64,000 nt of DNA from Apoda limacodes. Taxonomy: Eukaryota > Arthropoda > Insecta > Lepidoptera > Limacodidae. Each line of letters opens with the position of its first letter. The first letter of the stretch is position 1. A program made the translations under genes and the position numbers. The notes under the pieces are model-generated. The model did no database searches, had not been told where the DNA came from, and saw only the letters and a program-made list of their open reading frames with translations. This document shows, one piece after another, positions 20,124-31,962 of this stretch. The DNA lies in the NCBI GenBank assembly GCA_946406115.1, contig OX291545.1:5332001-5396000 (forward strand), read 5' to 3'.

Positions 20124-21224
20124 TTAATAATATCGTACACAAGGTCTAAAAATGCCCATCACTCTTGCTGCAGTACCTCTCTGTATGGCTAGTGAAATGC
20201 GTTGAGTGACATAAAAACCGACCAGAGGGTCTTGGCTCTTTTCCCTGAGACGGCGACTAAGATCACTAATACAGGCCTTAGCCTCAGAGCACCAAGGAAC
20301 GGTTGTTTCAGTGGCAAAAGGGAAGAATATGTAGGATGTCAATAAATTTAAATATTTATTGTATTTAAGACGGGCTGCTTCTGTAGCGGCTGATCCCGCA
20401 GTCTTTATGGTATTATGTAAATAAGCAGTAGCAAAAGTATTGACACAAGTTGCATCCCAAATCATACAGCGGCCTCTATGCCACGGTACCAGAGTCAGAC
20501 CATCTGGTCGTTTCCCGTCATTGCGGCTGAGGCCAGGAAGCTCAAGAAGGCTCGGAATGTTCACTAAATGTAACGCTCGTTTTAGGATGTCATTCAAAGC
20601 ATGGTGACGTGAAAACCTACCCGCACATCTGACACAGTTTAGACCATGGTGACCATTGGACTCAACCAGAGAACCACAAACGCACTTGTGAGGCTCACAA
20701 ACATCACAGCCAAGCCTCAAAGCGATTGCAATTCTCAGAGAATTGTTGTCTAAAAGAGTACTAATATACGGGGAAGGTATTGCATGCAACCAAGCATCAG
20801 ACTCAGATTTGGAAACGGCTTTCAACCTGGCTAAGTCCGTCCCCGTTGCTGTACTCACAAGGTTATTATATAAACGTAAACATTTGATGTCATCCCATTC
20901 TCTTTGGCTTTTAAGATTGGCTGTTTTATTGCGATTTATAGCAGTCCAGGCTTGTAGTGCCTCCAAAACAATAGGAATGATGGACACATATCCTTGTAAA
21001 GAAAGAATGCGAGAGACGAGTCCAACCACTCCATGTGCTGAAGATAAAAAAGCTGAAAGCTGAAAAATATCTGCAATACGACGGATACCTAAACCACCGT
21101 GACGGATTGGAAGAGATGCCTGACACCACTGATTATCATCAAGTTTTACATTACAGATTGACTCTAGCTTCAATGAATGATCTATAAGAGATATTTCATG
21201 TGGACAAAGCCAGGTGGGTGACAA
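20124..21224 (-). CDS. open C-terminal region with Cys/His cluster and PD-(D/E)XK-like motif
   Basis: 366 codons are open, ending TAA at 20124, and the frame continues upstream of its first Met (FSIPKLTYTIRLSPTWL), so that Met is unlikely to be the true start. Landmarks: LPIRHGGLGIRRI near residues 39-51; DLARLKAVSKSESDAWLHAI around 130-150; then CEPHKCVCG, NGHHGLNC and RFSRHHALND, a probable metal-binding cluster followed by a helix. KRPDGLTLVPWHRGRCMIWD comes next, where D of RPDG and D of IWDAT fit a PD-(D/E)XK nuclease core. The end, RISLAIQRGTAARVMG, is conserved in the second copy. Likely role: nicking the target for reverse transcription. The frame is surprisingly intact beside a broken RT. 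Confidence 0.72.
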   Translation of the reverse strand: MSPTWLCPHEISLIDHSLKLESICNVKLDDNQWCQASLPIRHGGLGIRRIADIFQLSAFLSSAHGVVGLVSRILSLQGYVSIIPIVLEALQAWTAINRNKTANLKSQREWDDIKCLRLYNNLVSTATGTDLARLKAVSKSESDAWLHAIPSPYISTLLDNNSLRIAIALRLGCDVCEPHKCVCGSLVESNGHHGLNCVRCAGRFSRHHALNDILKRALHLVNIPSLLELPGLSRNDGKRPDGLTLVPWHRGRCMIWDATCVNTFATAYLHNTIKTAGSAATEAARLKYNKYLNLLTSYIFFPFATETTVPWCSEAKACISDLSRRLREKSQDPLVGFYVTQRISLAIQRGTAARVMGIFRPCVRYY

Positions 21225-21429
21225 GCGGATAGTATATGTAAGCTTAGGAATAGAGAAACAATTTCGTACAATTGCTAGAGAGGTATGCGCTTATAGACAT
21301 GAAAAATAAGTATGTAGTTAAGCTAGTGAGTTTTTTTTACAGGTAAGCGTATGAGAAATAGCATCGACACAAATAGGTGTACCCAGTAATGTAAAATTTT
21401 GCTTATCGATAATTGATATTCCTGGGATT

Positions 21430-21995
21430 AGAAAATTGAGATTAGTAAGAGACTTTAAAGCTGTAGAACTACAAGCAAAAACTTCACTTTTATTTGTGTT
21501 GATTTTTAAACCTATATTTTTTAGATTTGGGAGAAGGATGTTAATGTCCTTAGCGACGGTATCAGGGGACCCTCCGAGTGTACAATCATCAAGGTACCAA
21601 GCATTAAAAGGTGATTTAAGCGAAGAGATTGTTTTGTGTAAACATAGGCTAAAAATTAGCAGTCCTAAAGGATCACCCTGCTGTACACCGACCTGTGATG
21701 AGATCAGATGTTCATTAAAAAAAGGTTGCTGTTTTCTGAGTCACATTGCCAAATAAATAGGTAGGGACTAGGAATGTGGTCACGAGCCTCAGATAACAAA
21801 TAATCCCTCTTTACACTGTTAAATGTGTTCTTAATGTCTAATTTGACTATTACAGCATTGTTGGTTTCATTTTTTTCGTGGAAAAGTCTAGCTGAATGAA
21901 TAATAGCTTCACAATGTATACTTGGCTTGAATAGCAAATTTTGATTTTGATTACACTTGCATTTCGTATCAAGTTGAAAAAAGACCACCAAATAA
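21430..21995 (-). pseudogene. reverse transcriptase core (YLDD type), frameshifted
   Basis: Minus strand: AVIVKLDIKNTFNSVKR (motif A, catalytic Asp in LD), then after a frameshift near 21725 HLISSQVGVQQGDPLG (motif B, QG), and SPFNAWYLDDCTLGGSPD (motif C, YLDD; Cys where related sequences have Gly). KINTNKSEVFACSSTALKS follows. Catalytic residues are retained, but the reading frame is broken and the fingers domain is missing upstream of 21995. Confidence 0.8.
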
Positions 21996-22214
21996 TATCA
22001 TCGCTTCAGCGCTGTTGTACTGGGGATAGATTGTTTGTTAACTTGATTACGGGAGACCAATATAAAGATCATGAACAAGACAAAAATTTTATCACATGAA
22101 AATCACAGACAAGATGTTGTTTACACAATTTGCTTGACAGGTAGGAATCTTCAAAACATGGAGCTGTAGCAAAATATCAAATAATTTTTTCTTGTTATAG
22201 AAATTGGTTGCAAA
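21996..22214. other. spacer between two retroelements
   Basis: AT-rich. It may include the decayed 5' part of the plus-strand LINE, but no frame could be followed. Confidence 0.35.
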
Positions 22215-22282
22215 TAAACTTTTCACAATTTAAAACTCACTCTTGATTCAAAGAATACTTTGAAAAGTATTTAGTAAATAAA

Positions 22283-23101
22283 TTTAAACAAATCATTGTT
22301 TGTGGAGACTTCAATATAAACATTTTGGAAAATAGCTCATTAAGCACCAGATTGCTTGCCTTATTTCATTTTTTTAATTTAAATAATTTGTTTTGTGAAC
22401 CAACTAGAATTGCTGTATCCAGTGCCACTTGCATCGACAATATATTTACTGACATAAAACCAATTCAAAAATCAATTATAAGCAATCTAGAGTCAGATCA
22501 TTGTGGACAGTTAGTGGTTTTAGAAAGAAAGAATAGTATTACTAAAAAGGAAATTAAATTTATACCAATAACAACTAAACGGGTTGAATCATTTAAATCT
22601 AACTTAATATGCATTAAGTTTCCAGATTTGCATTATAATGGCGACCCAAATGATATGTACAATACTGTTTTTGACACGATTACTACAGAGTATAATAAAA
22701 TATTTACTGCAAAAAAGAAACTTATTTCCAGTCGCTTTAGTTTTAGTGAATGGGCAACACCAGGTATTCATAAAAGTAGGCGTAAACTGTATGAATTATA
22801 TAAAGAAAAAACATATAATAATAGCCAAATATTTAGGGAATATTTAAAAAAATACTCAAAAACCTTTAAAAACGTCTGTCTTGTTGCAAAAGCAATTCAC
22901 CTCAGACATAAAGTAAAAAATTCAACAAATAAAATAAAAACTACATGGAACATAATAAATAATGAAACTGGTAAAGCTAGGCATTCTTGTCAGGACTTTG
23001 AGTTGATTGTAGATAATGCTAGTTTTAAAACAAATTCTGAGGTAGCAGTTGCCTTTGAACAGTTTTTTAAGAATATTCCATTCAAAACAACTGAAAATTA
23101 A
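22283..23101 (+). pseudogene. LINE ORF2: APE endonuclease end and linker
   Basis: The frame reads QIIVCGDFNINILE, with GDFN the conserved Asp/Asn motif of apurinic-type endonucleases, then ATCIDNIFTD and LESDHCGQLVV with the catalytic SDH. A linker rich in Lys/Asn follows (FSFSEWATPGIHKSRRKLYE, KTTWNIINNETGKARHS). A 1-base loss near 23098, judged against the second copy, shifts the frame and creates TAA. The first catalytic Glu region of the endonuclease is absent. Confidence 0.8.
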
Positions 23102-23104
23102 ACT

Positions 23105-24597
23105 CAAGTCCAATCTTAGCAGAAAAATTATTAAAAACTAGTGTTCCTGAATGTAACGTTCCCTTTGTATTTAAAAACATTAGTCCTACGGATATCATTA
23201 ATACATTTAAATCATTAGAAATTAAAAACACCAAAGACCTTTGGGGACTTTCTGTAAGAACTATAAATTCAATTATTCATGTTATAGCACAACCCTTAGC
23301 CATTATTTTTAATAGTTGTGTGTTTCCTGATGAGATGAAACTTAACAAAGTTATACCTCTTTTTAAATCAGGTAGTTCAACAGATCCTAATAATTTTCGG
23401 CCTATTTCAATACTACCTATACTCATTAAAGTTTTTGAAAAAATCATACTTTGTCAAATGTTAAGCCATTTCTGTATTAATGAGCTACTTAGTATTAAAC
23501 AGTTTGGCTTTATGAAAGGCCGTTCCACAACCGATGCAGGAGTGGCACTATTAAAAAATATATATAACGCCTGGGAGGATTCGCATGACGCCCTTGGAGT
23601 GTTTTGTGATTTATCTAAGGCATTTGACTGTGTTCAACATGAAAATCTCATCAGGAAGCTACATCACTATGGTATTAGAGGCAAAGCTCTCGACCATTTG
23701 ACATCCTATATGAGTAGGAGAGTACAGAAAATAGATGTCAACGGTGAAAGATCTCCGGGATCAGCAGTCACTATGGGAGTCCCTCAGGGCTCAATTTTAG
23801 GTCCTTTTCTATTTCTTATTTACATTAATGATCTCCCATATAATGTAAAAAACCATGACATTGTCTTATTTGCTGATGACACCTCTTTGCTGTTTAAAGT
23901 TAAGAGACGACAGACATATTATAATGAATTAAATAATGCCCTTTCTAAAATTGAAAATTGGTTTAACGCTAATAATTTGTTACTTAATGAAAAAAAAACC
24001 AAATGTGTTAAATTTACATTACCAAATGTTAGTCAGAGACAGACATGTATTAATATTAATGGCGAGCAATTAGAACTTGTTAATTCAACAGTCTTTCTTG
24101 GCATAACGCTGGACTCCAAACTTCAATGGGGTCCTCATATTCATAAACTAGCCAAAAAACTTAGCTCTGCTGTGTATGCGATCAAGAAAATAAGACAATT
24201 GACCGATGTCGACACTGCAAAAATAGTATATTTCAGCTATTTCCATAGTTTAATGACATATTGTATCCTATTGTGGGGTAGCGCTGCTGATGTAAATACA
24301 ATATTTTTGTTACAAAAAAGGGCAATTCGTGCTATTTATAAATTAGGATCTAGGATATCTCTGAAGGATAGGTTTAGGGAAGTAAAAATTTTAACTTTAG
24401 CGTCGCAGTACATATATGAAAATCTTTTATATGTACATAAAAATATCAATAGTTTCAGCAAGAAAAGTTACGTTCACAAAGTAAATACTAGAAGTAAAAA
24501 TAAGCTGTTGGTGCATGATACACGCCTACACAAAATAAGTAACTCTTTTATGGGGCAATGTATACACTTTTACAACAAAGTTCCCAGTAAAATTTAA
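23105..24597 (+). pseudogene. LINE ORF2: reverse transcriptase and C-terminal domain
   Basis: About 495 codons are open. The RT landmarks are all present: NNFRPISILPILIKVFEKI, FGFMKGRSTTDAG, GVFCDLSKAFDCVQHENL (motif A), TMGVPQGSILGPFLFLIYIN (motif B) and HDIVLFADDTSLLF (motif C, FADD). Then FLGITLDSKLQWGPHIHKLA and RAIYKLGSRISLKDRFREV. A frameshift near 24590 replaces the last ~45 codons; remnants such as DYVNDKNPWD can still be read to 24710. The RT core alone would look functional, but it is cut off from the endonuclease. Confidence 0.88.
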
Positions 24598-25012
24598 AAT
24601 CTATCAATAAGTAAATTTAAATTTAAATTCTTATATCAAGCAGGTACTTTGTAAAAAGGCATACTAAAATATTTCAGACTATGTAAATGATAAAAATCCT
24701 TGGGACTGATGATGCTCAATTACAGGATGCATAGGTAAACCAAATTAAAAAGGAAATAACATAAAATTGTACGACTAAAAATTTTTTATTTAAAACATTA
24801 ATTGTATTTTAGTTTATTTGTATTATTGATAGTGTTTTTAAAAAAGAGTAACTATCGAGTTTCTTGCCGGATTCTTCTTAGTAGAAATCAACAACATTGT
24901 GAACCGGCAGGAAGGTGGGAGGGTTCAAAAAATAATATTTTATAACTTTGACGATTCAAAAGTGATTGTAAAATCCTTATTTGAATAAACCATTTTGACT
25001 TTGACTTTTTAA

Positions 25013-25312
25013 CTTTGAAAAGAAAACAGCAGATATTAATCAGATTTATCAATATGACAAGTCATGTCAGATCACTCCATTACTAAGTTTAATTATTTAT
25101 TTTAAAAGAGTAATGAGACACAAAAACAATTAAAAATAATAAAAAGGGTAATAAACTAAAAACTTGATAAAAATGCTTTAATTGTAAATATGCTGATTAC
25201 GCTTAATTGTTGATAATTGATAATTGCTGTGAGCACACGCTACAATGCTCGAACATGTACTGGCTCCGAAACGTAAATGTTTCCGAATTCTAAGGAACAC
25301 ATCGTGTAGAAA
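25013..25312. other. no recognisable feature
   Basis: AT-rich spacer. The minus-strand open frame here has no recognisable motif. Confidence 0.35.
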
Positions 25313-26066
25313 AATCGGCCAAGTGCGAGTCGGACACGTGCAGGAAGGGTTCCGTACCATTATCTATAAAAATGGCAAAAAAATCAAGTTTGTTTTATGG
25401 GAGCCCCCCTAAAATATTTGTTTTATTTTAATTTAATTATTTATTTTTAAAGTGACTATATATCTATATATTCTGTGCATATTTTAAGCGTCTCCCTGTT
25501 GCTGTTATCAATATCAAGCAAAATCGAGCAAAAAAATCACGTTTGTTGTATGGGAGCGCCCTTAAATATTTATTTCATTCTGTTTTTAGGGTTCCGTACA
25601 TGAAAGGTAGTTAGGAACCCTATTACTAAGGCTTCGCTATTCGTCCGTCCATCCGTCCGTCCGTCTGTCACCAGGCTGTATCTCATGAACCGTTATAGTT
25701 AGACAGTTGAAATTTTCACAGAAGATGTAATTCTGTTGCCGCTATAACAACAAATACTAAAAAACAAAAAAAAATATTTAAGGGGGCTCCCATACAACAT
25801 ACGTGATTTTTTTGCTCGTTTTTGTAGATAATAGTACGAAACCCTTCCTGCGCGAGTCCGACTCGCACTTGGCCGATTTTTTATTATTTTTTGTTATAGC
25901 GGCAACAGAAATACATATTCTGGGAAAATTTCAACTGTCTAACTATCACGGTTCATGAGATACAACCTGGTGACAGACGGACGGACGGACGGACGGACGG
26001 ACGAACAGCGGAGCCTTAGTAATAGGGTTCCGCTAATTACCCTTCGGGTACGGAACCCTAAAAATG
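25313..26066. repeat. GGGTTCCG repeat with an inverted copy nested inside
   Basis: The outer plus-strand copy starts AAAATCGGCCAAGTGCGAG at 25313, pauses at about 25587, and resumes at about 25889 (TTGTTATAGCGGCAACAGAA) to end with GGGTACGGAACCCTAAAAA at 26066. Between lies a whole minus-strand copy of the same family, from AGGGTTCCGTACATG to CTTGGCCGATTTTTT. A (GACG)n run near 25977-26005 is expanded. The result is a self-insertion that can fold into a hairpin. Confidence 0.85.
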
Positions 26067-26134
26067 CTGACGCCCACGATGTACGGTTAGACCGTACACG
26101 CAATTCAAGGTTTTAAGTTATTTCAAAATAAGGT

Positions 26135-26292
26135 AGAGTGCAACAAACTTTCCTTCAGACCTTGGGTATTTGGTATCTAGAGTCGTTGTAAGTTCACACC
26201 ATTTCAATATGGTGACTGATTGGTAGTGATATGCTATGTTGAATATGTGATGTTTGACCGCGCACCGGTTCAGAAGAGTTTGTTGCACTATA
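26135..26292. mobile_element. candidate MITE with terminal inverted repeats
   Basis: Left end AGTGCAACAAACTTTCC (26137) and right end, complemented, AGTGCAACAAACTCTTC (26289) form inverted ends over about 18 bp with one mismatch. Further in, TTCAGACC pairs with TTCTGAACC. TA flanks both sides. At ~158 bp with no coding capacity it fits a non-autonomous DNA transposon. A diverged relative may lie at 15350-15475. Confidence 0.55.
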
Positions 26293-29200
26293 TGATGTTT
26301 TATTTGTTATTATAAAACTCTTTTAAATGAAAATAAAACGAAATCTGAAACATTTTTTTCTGGTCTGTTTCAATAATAATGATATTGTGGAAAACAGTAC
26401 AACACACAATACTAAATAAAATATAAATACTACAATACTCTGGCATGCTAATATGGCCGCACAGTACTCATAATGATGTAGTCTATAACGCATCATAACT
26501 AAAGGTCATAAAACCGGAGGTGTGTTAAAAAAACGATTTTACGATTTTTATGCAGTGGATGTGGATTCATTTTCTTTGAAAATTTGGTCATGTGCACTAA
26601 AACTCACCAAAGTTTCAGGGCAATTAGAATATGTTGTAGAAAAAAACAAAAAAAAAAATTTGATTTAATTAATATAAATTTATATAATTTTATATACTTG
26701 TAGATTTTTTTTTGGAATGTATTTATTATAGAATAAAATTCGATTCTGACAAATCTTAAACATAATGAATTATTCAAAATAAAAAAATTAAAAGAAAAAT
26801 GTGTGTAAACCTGGTTCATCCAATTTTTTAATTTCGGTAAAACCAGTTTTGTGACCCCTAGTGGTGATGATTTGAAAGGTAGTACCCCCTCGCACCCCTA
26901 CATGAAACACATCTAAAAAATGAATTCTGCGCATTCAAGGTAATCGCTAGACTTACGTGCCGGCATGTATACATAACGTATAGCTTGTTAGGGAAATATA
27001 TTTATGAACGTTTTTTATTTTATTAATAGAAATGTCGCTTACCTGATTTCTATTTTGTAGATATCTGAAACATAAAATAAAAACAAACATTTAAAAACAT
27101 TAAGTAGCCGAAAAATGAAAATTTTGTATGCAACAAATAGTAACGTCCAATGTCCATGCTACGCCCCTAAAGGCTCAAATAGATGTTGCCCGAGCCTTAG
27201 CCAACGGGAGTGAAGACAAATGTAGATTTAAAGCGTAAGTCACTGAACCGTCGCAGCGCCACATAGTTAATCCAAGTTTGTGATTTCCTTTTTAGGCAGT
27301 AAACTAATATTATATTGTGAATTAAGACCACAACACACACAGTTCAAACATCACGGTCTATCATGTATAAAGAGCGCAGGACGTATGTATCGTCACGGCA
27401 CTATTAATGATTTAATTTGTTGATCTCTTATCTGATCTACAGTATCTATACATGTCATTCTAGAACCAAGTGGTGTGAGCCAACTGCGTCTGGTCAATAT
27501 GAATGTTGCTGCGTGATTGTTGCGCAGTTTGATAATTTAGGTACGTTTGTCTGACAGGGCGCGAGCTGGAACAACCATGTGACACGCTCTAACTAATCAG
27601 GAACTACTAAAATATATACAGTGCGAAGATGAGGTGAGGTAACAAATTCAGATCCAAATCCTCAATTTAGAGTCAAATATGGAGAACAAAAACATGTTAT
27701 GCTTGTTCGAAAGCTGGCTTTAAGTTATTTGCATACGGTAAATATCCTGTAGCTAAAATAGCTGTCACTGTAAGAGTTTACATTTTGGAGGTTGATAGAA
27801 CTTGCAGCAATGGAAGATATCTACTTGCTACTGTTATTAAATAACAGGCTCAAACCTTTATAAATTCGGAATACATAATACATAGCATTCTGAATCAATT
27901 CTATACAAGACCGGTTATGCTCTTGTATAGGCCTGGATAGTGCTGTTCTCAAACATGCGTGTAAATTAAAACCAAAGATGACTTATACGTGTAGATACCG
28001 TATTCGGGCACACAAAACGTGCCGATCCGAGTACCTTAATTTTCAGGTAGTTGCCGTCATTCATAAGTAATCTGTGCGTCGACGCGAACTGTGCTCCCGC
28101 GTAAAGTAATAAAAATGACGATTTGTGCTTAAAATCGTGCTAAACTGTTGACAAAAAAAGGGTTGATATTAAAAAATTACTTTTCACAAGTTACTACACT
28201 AATCTGCTTACTATATTTTAACTACAAATTAAGTTTTCAAAATAATCACTCGCAAAACAAATAACAAATGTTTTTCAGTCTGTGTTGCCAAGTCTGCAGG
28301 TACGTTCATTTCCCATCCCAAGTTTAGTAAGGCGAATACTGAAACGACAATACATATTTTTCACCTTACGTCACTTACACACATTACACTATTTGAGGTT
28401 TATAAAGTATTTATGTATTGATGACCCCTGTGACACATTGTATCTACAGAACATAAACCTTTCATCGGACTTCTGCAATGTTTAAATAAAAAAATAAATA
28501 ACAGTTTGATGTAAATATCAATAGAAAAAGTAGTACATATCATGTATTTTATGAACTACTAAATTAATTAATTACCGTACGTATCTTAAAATATATAAAT
28601 AATTTAAAAAAATATCTTTTCTTTACAACGAACTGTGGCGTTAACGTCACGCTTTGGACTCTTTATATAAAATTTCAACTTTAGTTACCTCATACTAGGT
28701 ACTTTATTAGCAAGGAGGTGTACGCACACGCGCAATTGGGTGTGTAAAATTATAAAGCAAGTGTAATTTGCATTGTTTGTGTAATATTCTACGTCAATCA
28801 GTAATATAAGTCATACGTTTACAATGATAGACTTATTAGGTCTTATGAAAAACAAATATAATGTACTTATAATGATTTTTGTTTGATTTTCTTTTGGATA
28901 ACGAAAAAAATGTTATACTAAAATCTTTTAATTTTATTGATTATTTTTTAAATAATATATTATATATAATCTTTATATTTTCTTTGTAAATTGAGATTAA
29001 AATACTCTATAGTTTATTAATAAAACCCCCTGATTGTTTTTCTACCTAAAAGGTCCTTTAAAGAGCTCGAAATAGGCAAAAGCCTAAAATTTTCTCAGAA
29101 TATGTGTTATGTATGCGGGTTTTCTAACTTATAATAAAAATATAAAAGCAAAAACTAAAAATACCGGCGCCGTAGTACCGGTGGTAATAAAATGACACTG

Positions 29201-29925
29201 TAACTTACAAAACTGACAATTATAAGATTCATATTAAATGTTAATTGAGAAAATTGTACTCATTTAAACAATAGCATTGTGATCCGATTCCTGCGGGCTG
29301 CTTTAACAATTTTAGCAGTATCGCTTTAGCAAAAGATATTTAGTAATCCTAATATTTACGCATTGAATGTACTCTATGCTCGCTACGCGCGCATTCCATC
29401 TATCTGTTATCTAAAAATGAATGCGCTCTATGTTCAATTTGGCGGCTCTTACAGTCCGCATTTAACGCGGCTTTATTGGCTGCACATGCTCAGGAGGTAG
29501 AAAAGTGGATTTTTGTTTAAAAATAGTGAACAGCTATTTTGTTTCTTGACATTTGGCGAACGAAACTATTTCAATGGCTATGTGATGCGATAGCTTTCTA
29601 TGTTAAAAAAAAATCTTATCCACAAAACACGACTGTTATCACATGGCGGGACCTATGAATAACGAACACGGCGCGCACGGATGCCATGGCAGAGAAGAAC
29701 GGTTTTTATTTTGTACACCCATCTATATTTTAGCACTACAGTATATAATATTTGGAACATACTTTAAGGTTTTAACATGCATTACATGGCCACGGTCAGC
29801 ATGTTGCTACCTTCCTATCAAAGGCTTACGTTCTATCTCAAAATAATGTGTCACCACAGAGGATCATCGAAAGTGAAAATAAATTGTAGTACCGAATAAA
29901 AGTAAGAACTCCCCAATTCGGGAAA
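26293..29925. other. 3.6 kb without recognisable genes or elements
   Basis: I followed all frames and found no family motif, TIR, LTR or tandem array. There are a few CpG-containing patches (27150-27280, 27980-28130, 29370-29470). The frames at 28282-28485 and 29643-29846 are short and lack motifs. This is the longest quiet stretch and a possible place for host regulatory DNA or short exons, but nothing in the sequence demonstrates that. Confidence 0.4.
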
Positions 29926-29930
29926 ATCAA

Positions 29931-29968
29931 CGGTAACGGTTGGTAACGGTTGGTAACGGTTGGTAACG
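29931..29968. repeat. 10-bp tandem repeat GGTAACGGTT
   Basis: CGGTAACGGTTGGTAACGG continues as four near-perfect 10-bp units ending in GGTAACGCC. Confidence 0.9.
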
Positions 29969-30133
29969 CCAAAACGCACATGTAGAAATGATTGTTGGGT
30001 CATATTAGCTGTTTTACACACACCTTAACAGGAAAATGGCTCCCAACACTCCGTTCGATGTTGTTTAGGACACGGTATCTATACGTATAAGTCATCTTTG
30101 ATTAAAACAATATCATAATAAATGACATGTTTT

Positions 30134-30546
30134 TTAGGGTTCCGGACCCACGGGGTATTTAGCGGAACCCTATTACTAAGACTCCGCTGTCCGGCTGTAT
30201 TTCATGAACCGTGATAGTTAGACAGTTGAAATTTTCACAATGGATGTATTTGTGTTGGCGCTATAATTACAAATACTAAAAAATAGAATAAAATAAATAT
30301 TTAAGGGGGCTCCTATACAACGAACGTGATTTTTTAGCTTGATTTTGATAACGGCAACAGGTAGACGCTTAAAATATTCACAGAATATTTAGTTATATAT
30401 TTAATTTAAAAACAAACAATTAAATTAAAATAAAACAAATATTTAAGGGGGCTCCCATACAACAAACGTGATGTTTTTTGCCGTTTTTATAAATAATGGT
30501 ACGGGACCCTTCATGCGTGAGACTGACTCGCTCTTGGCTGATTTTT
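30134..30546 (-). repeat. GGGTTCCG-type interspersed repeat, minus strand
   Basis: Begins TTTAGGGTTCCGGACC and ends with GACTGACTCGCTCTTGGCTGA, the complement of GGCCAAGTGCGAGTCGG. The phrase TTTAAGGGGGCTCC occurs twice (about 30300 and 30444), so an internal segment is duplicated. Non-coding. Confidence 0.75.
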
Positions 30547-31195
30547 TTTAAAAACTGAATATATTTACGACTGAATTGATAATAATAAAAATAGTAATTT
30601 TGCCGCCAATTCGCCGCGTTCAAATGTCGATCTCTTTTTACTTGTTTTAAATTCTCTCTCGAGCAGCCGCCGGTTAAAACATTGCGGGCCGCTCTCTGAT
30701 ACCGTACTGCAAATACGATTTTTCCCTAAGAAGCTTGTGCAAGATATGGTCGCATATCGTAGCATGTTTGAGAAAAGGTTTGTTTATATTGAAGATATTT
30801 CGGAGTCAGAGATTTTCAAAATGCCATCAAAATTAAAAGAGAAGATCTAAATATGTTACTGACCTCTTTTGTTTAGTTCATCTTATTTTTTTTCATGTCT
30901 GACTTATGTTAAAGTAGACATCTTTTTAAAATTTCAATTTGATAGTTAAACCGTATTGCATACTTTATAAATAAGTAAATACCATCACGACAATTATCTC
31001 CAAAGGGGTGGCCAGAAATGTAACGAACGTATGCCCGTAACACCCACGTTTCACCGATGGTATTCCGTACCACAATCGTGATAGGCGGTGCGCTTATCGC
31101 GTCGCCGCGCGCCGGGCACAAACCAGACTCGACACAACTTTACAATTGTTTGTAACAATATTGGTTGCCCCTCATCGGTAATTGGACCTTTGACA
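30547..31195. other. no recognisable gene
   Basis: Contains a short GC-rich patch at 31078-31125 (GCGCTTATCGCGTCGCCGCG). No coding or mobile-element signature identified. Confidence 0.35.
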
Positions 31196-31202
31196 TGGCA
31201 GC

Positions 31203-31265
31203 CCTACCACTGCACCACTGCACCACTGTACCACTGCACTACTGCACCACTACACCACTGCACTA
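31203..31265. repeat. minisatellite of CCACTGCA units
   Basis: ACCACTGCACCACTGCACC and variants (CCACTGTAC, CCACTACAC) repeat with a period of about 9 bp over about 60 bp. Confidence 0.9.
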
Positions 31266-31586
31266 TTCATTCCTTAGTATATTTTATATTTCTAGGATTT
31301 TGTATTCATTTTGTATTGATCATACTCGTAAGCCTGGTTATCCTCAAAACTAAGATTCATTTTATGCTTTTGATTAAATATTTAACTTTTACTTGTACTT
31401 CTCATACAACAGGAACAAACATCAAAATGACGTAAATATTCTAATCTGCTTCAAAGTTATATATTTTTTGCTTTGGTATTTGAAACCTTGAGACCTTGAG
31501 ACTTGGTGTTCAGACATTTTTTAAAAGATTAGTCACCAAAACAAGTACTGGCTTCTGGGGATTTAAAAGCAGGAGCGCACCTCGCG

Positions 31587-31962
31587 CAGACTCAATCTGG
31601 CTGTGCACTTGTGCATATAGGTAATGCTGCCAACAGACTCAGTCTGGCTGTGCACTTGTGCATCTAGGTAATGCTATCAACAGACTCAGTCTGGCTGTGC
31701 ACTTGTGCATCTAGGTAATGCTACCAACAGACTCAGTCTGGCTGTGCACTTGTGCAGCTAGGTAATGCTACCAACAGACTCAGTCTGGCTGTGCACTTGT
31801 GCATCTAGGTAATGCTACCAACAGACTCAGTCTGGCTGTGCACTTGTGCAGCTAGGTAATGCTACCAACAGACTCAGTCTGGCTGTGCACTTGTGCAGCT
31901 AGGTAATGCTACCAACAGACTCAGTCTGGCTGTGCACTTGTGCAGCTAGGTAATGCTGCCAA
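31587..31962 (+). repeat. 47-bp satellite, array 1 (8 units)
   Basis: Unit starts (CAGACTCAGTCTGG, first one CAGACTCAATCTGG) fall at 31587, 31634, 31681, 31728, 31775, 31822, 31869 and 31916, an exact 47-bp period. Each unit holds two perfect short inverted repeats: CAGACT-C-AGTCTG and TGCAC-TT-GTGCA. Units differ mainly at one site (CATCTAGG versus CAGCTAGG). Confidence 0.95.

Larger units (their letters stand above)
20124..21995 (-). mobile_element. non-LTR-like element: YLDD RT plus endonuclease-like C-terminus
   Basis: The minus strand contains two linked parts: an RT core (21995-21430) broken by frameshifts, and a long open C-terminal frame (21224-20124). The order RT, then Cys/His cluster, then PD-(D/E)XK-like block resembles non-LTR elements with a restriction-like endonuclease, although the exact clade is not known to me. 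It is 5' truncated upstream of RT motif A and ends with a short AT-rich UTR. A second, more decayed member is at 57625-58290 on the plus strand. Confidence 0.75.
22215..25012 (+). mobile_element. long LINE, endonuclease remnant plus complete RT (jockey/CR1-like)
   Basis: A plus-strand non-LTR retrotransposon whose 3' end is TTATTTGAATAAACCATTTT with an AATAAA signal near 24985. The family has a second copy, minus strand, at 39757-41632 with the same 3' end. The 5' part of the endonuclease is lost. Frameshifts near 23098 and 24590 and a small deletion near 23318 break the ORF into three blocks. Confidence 0.85.

Noticed and set aside
28282..28485. 67-codon frame in the quiet 26-30 kb stretch as a host gene
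   Set aside because: No domain, no splice context and biased Leu/His/Tyr composition; not supportable.
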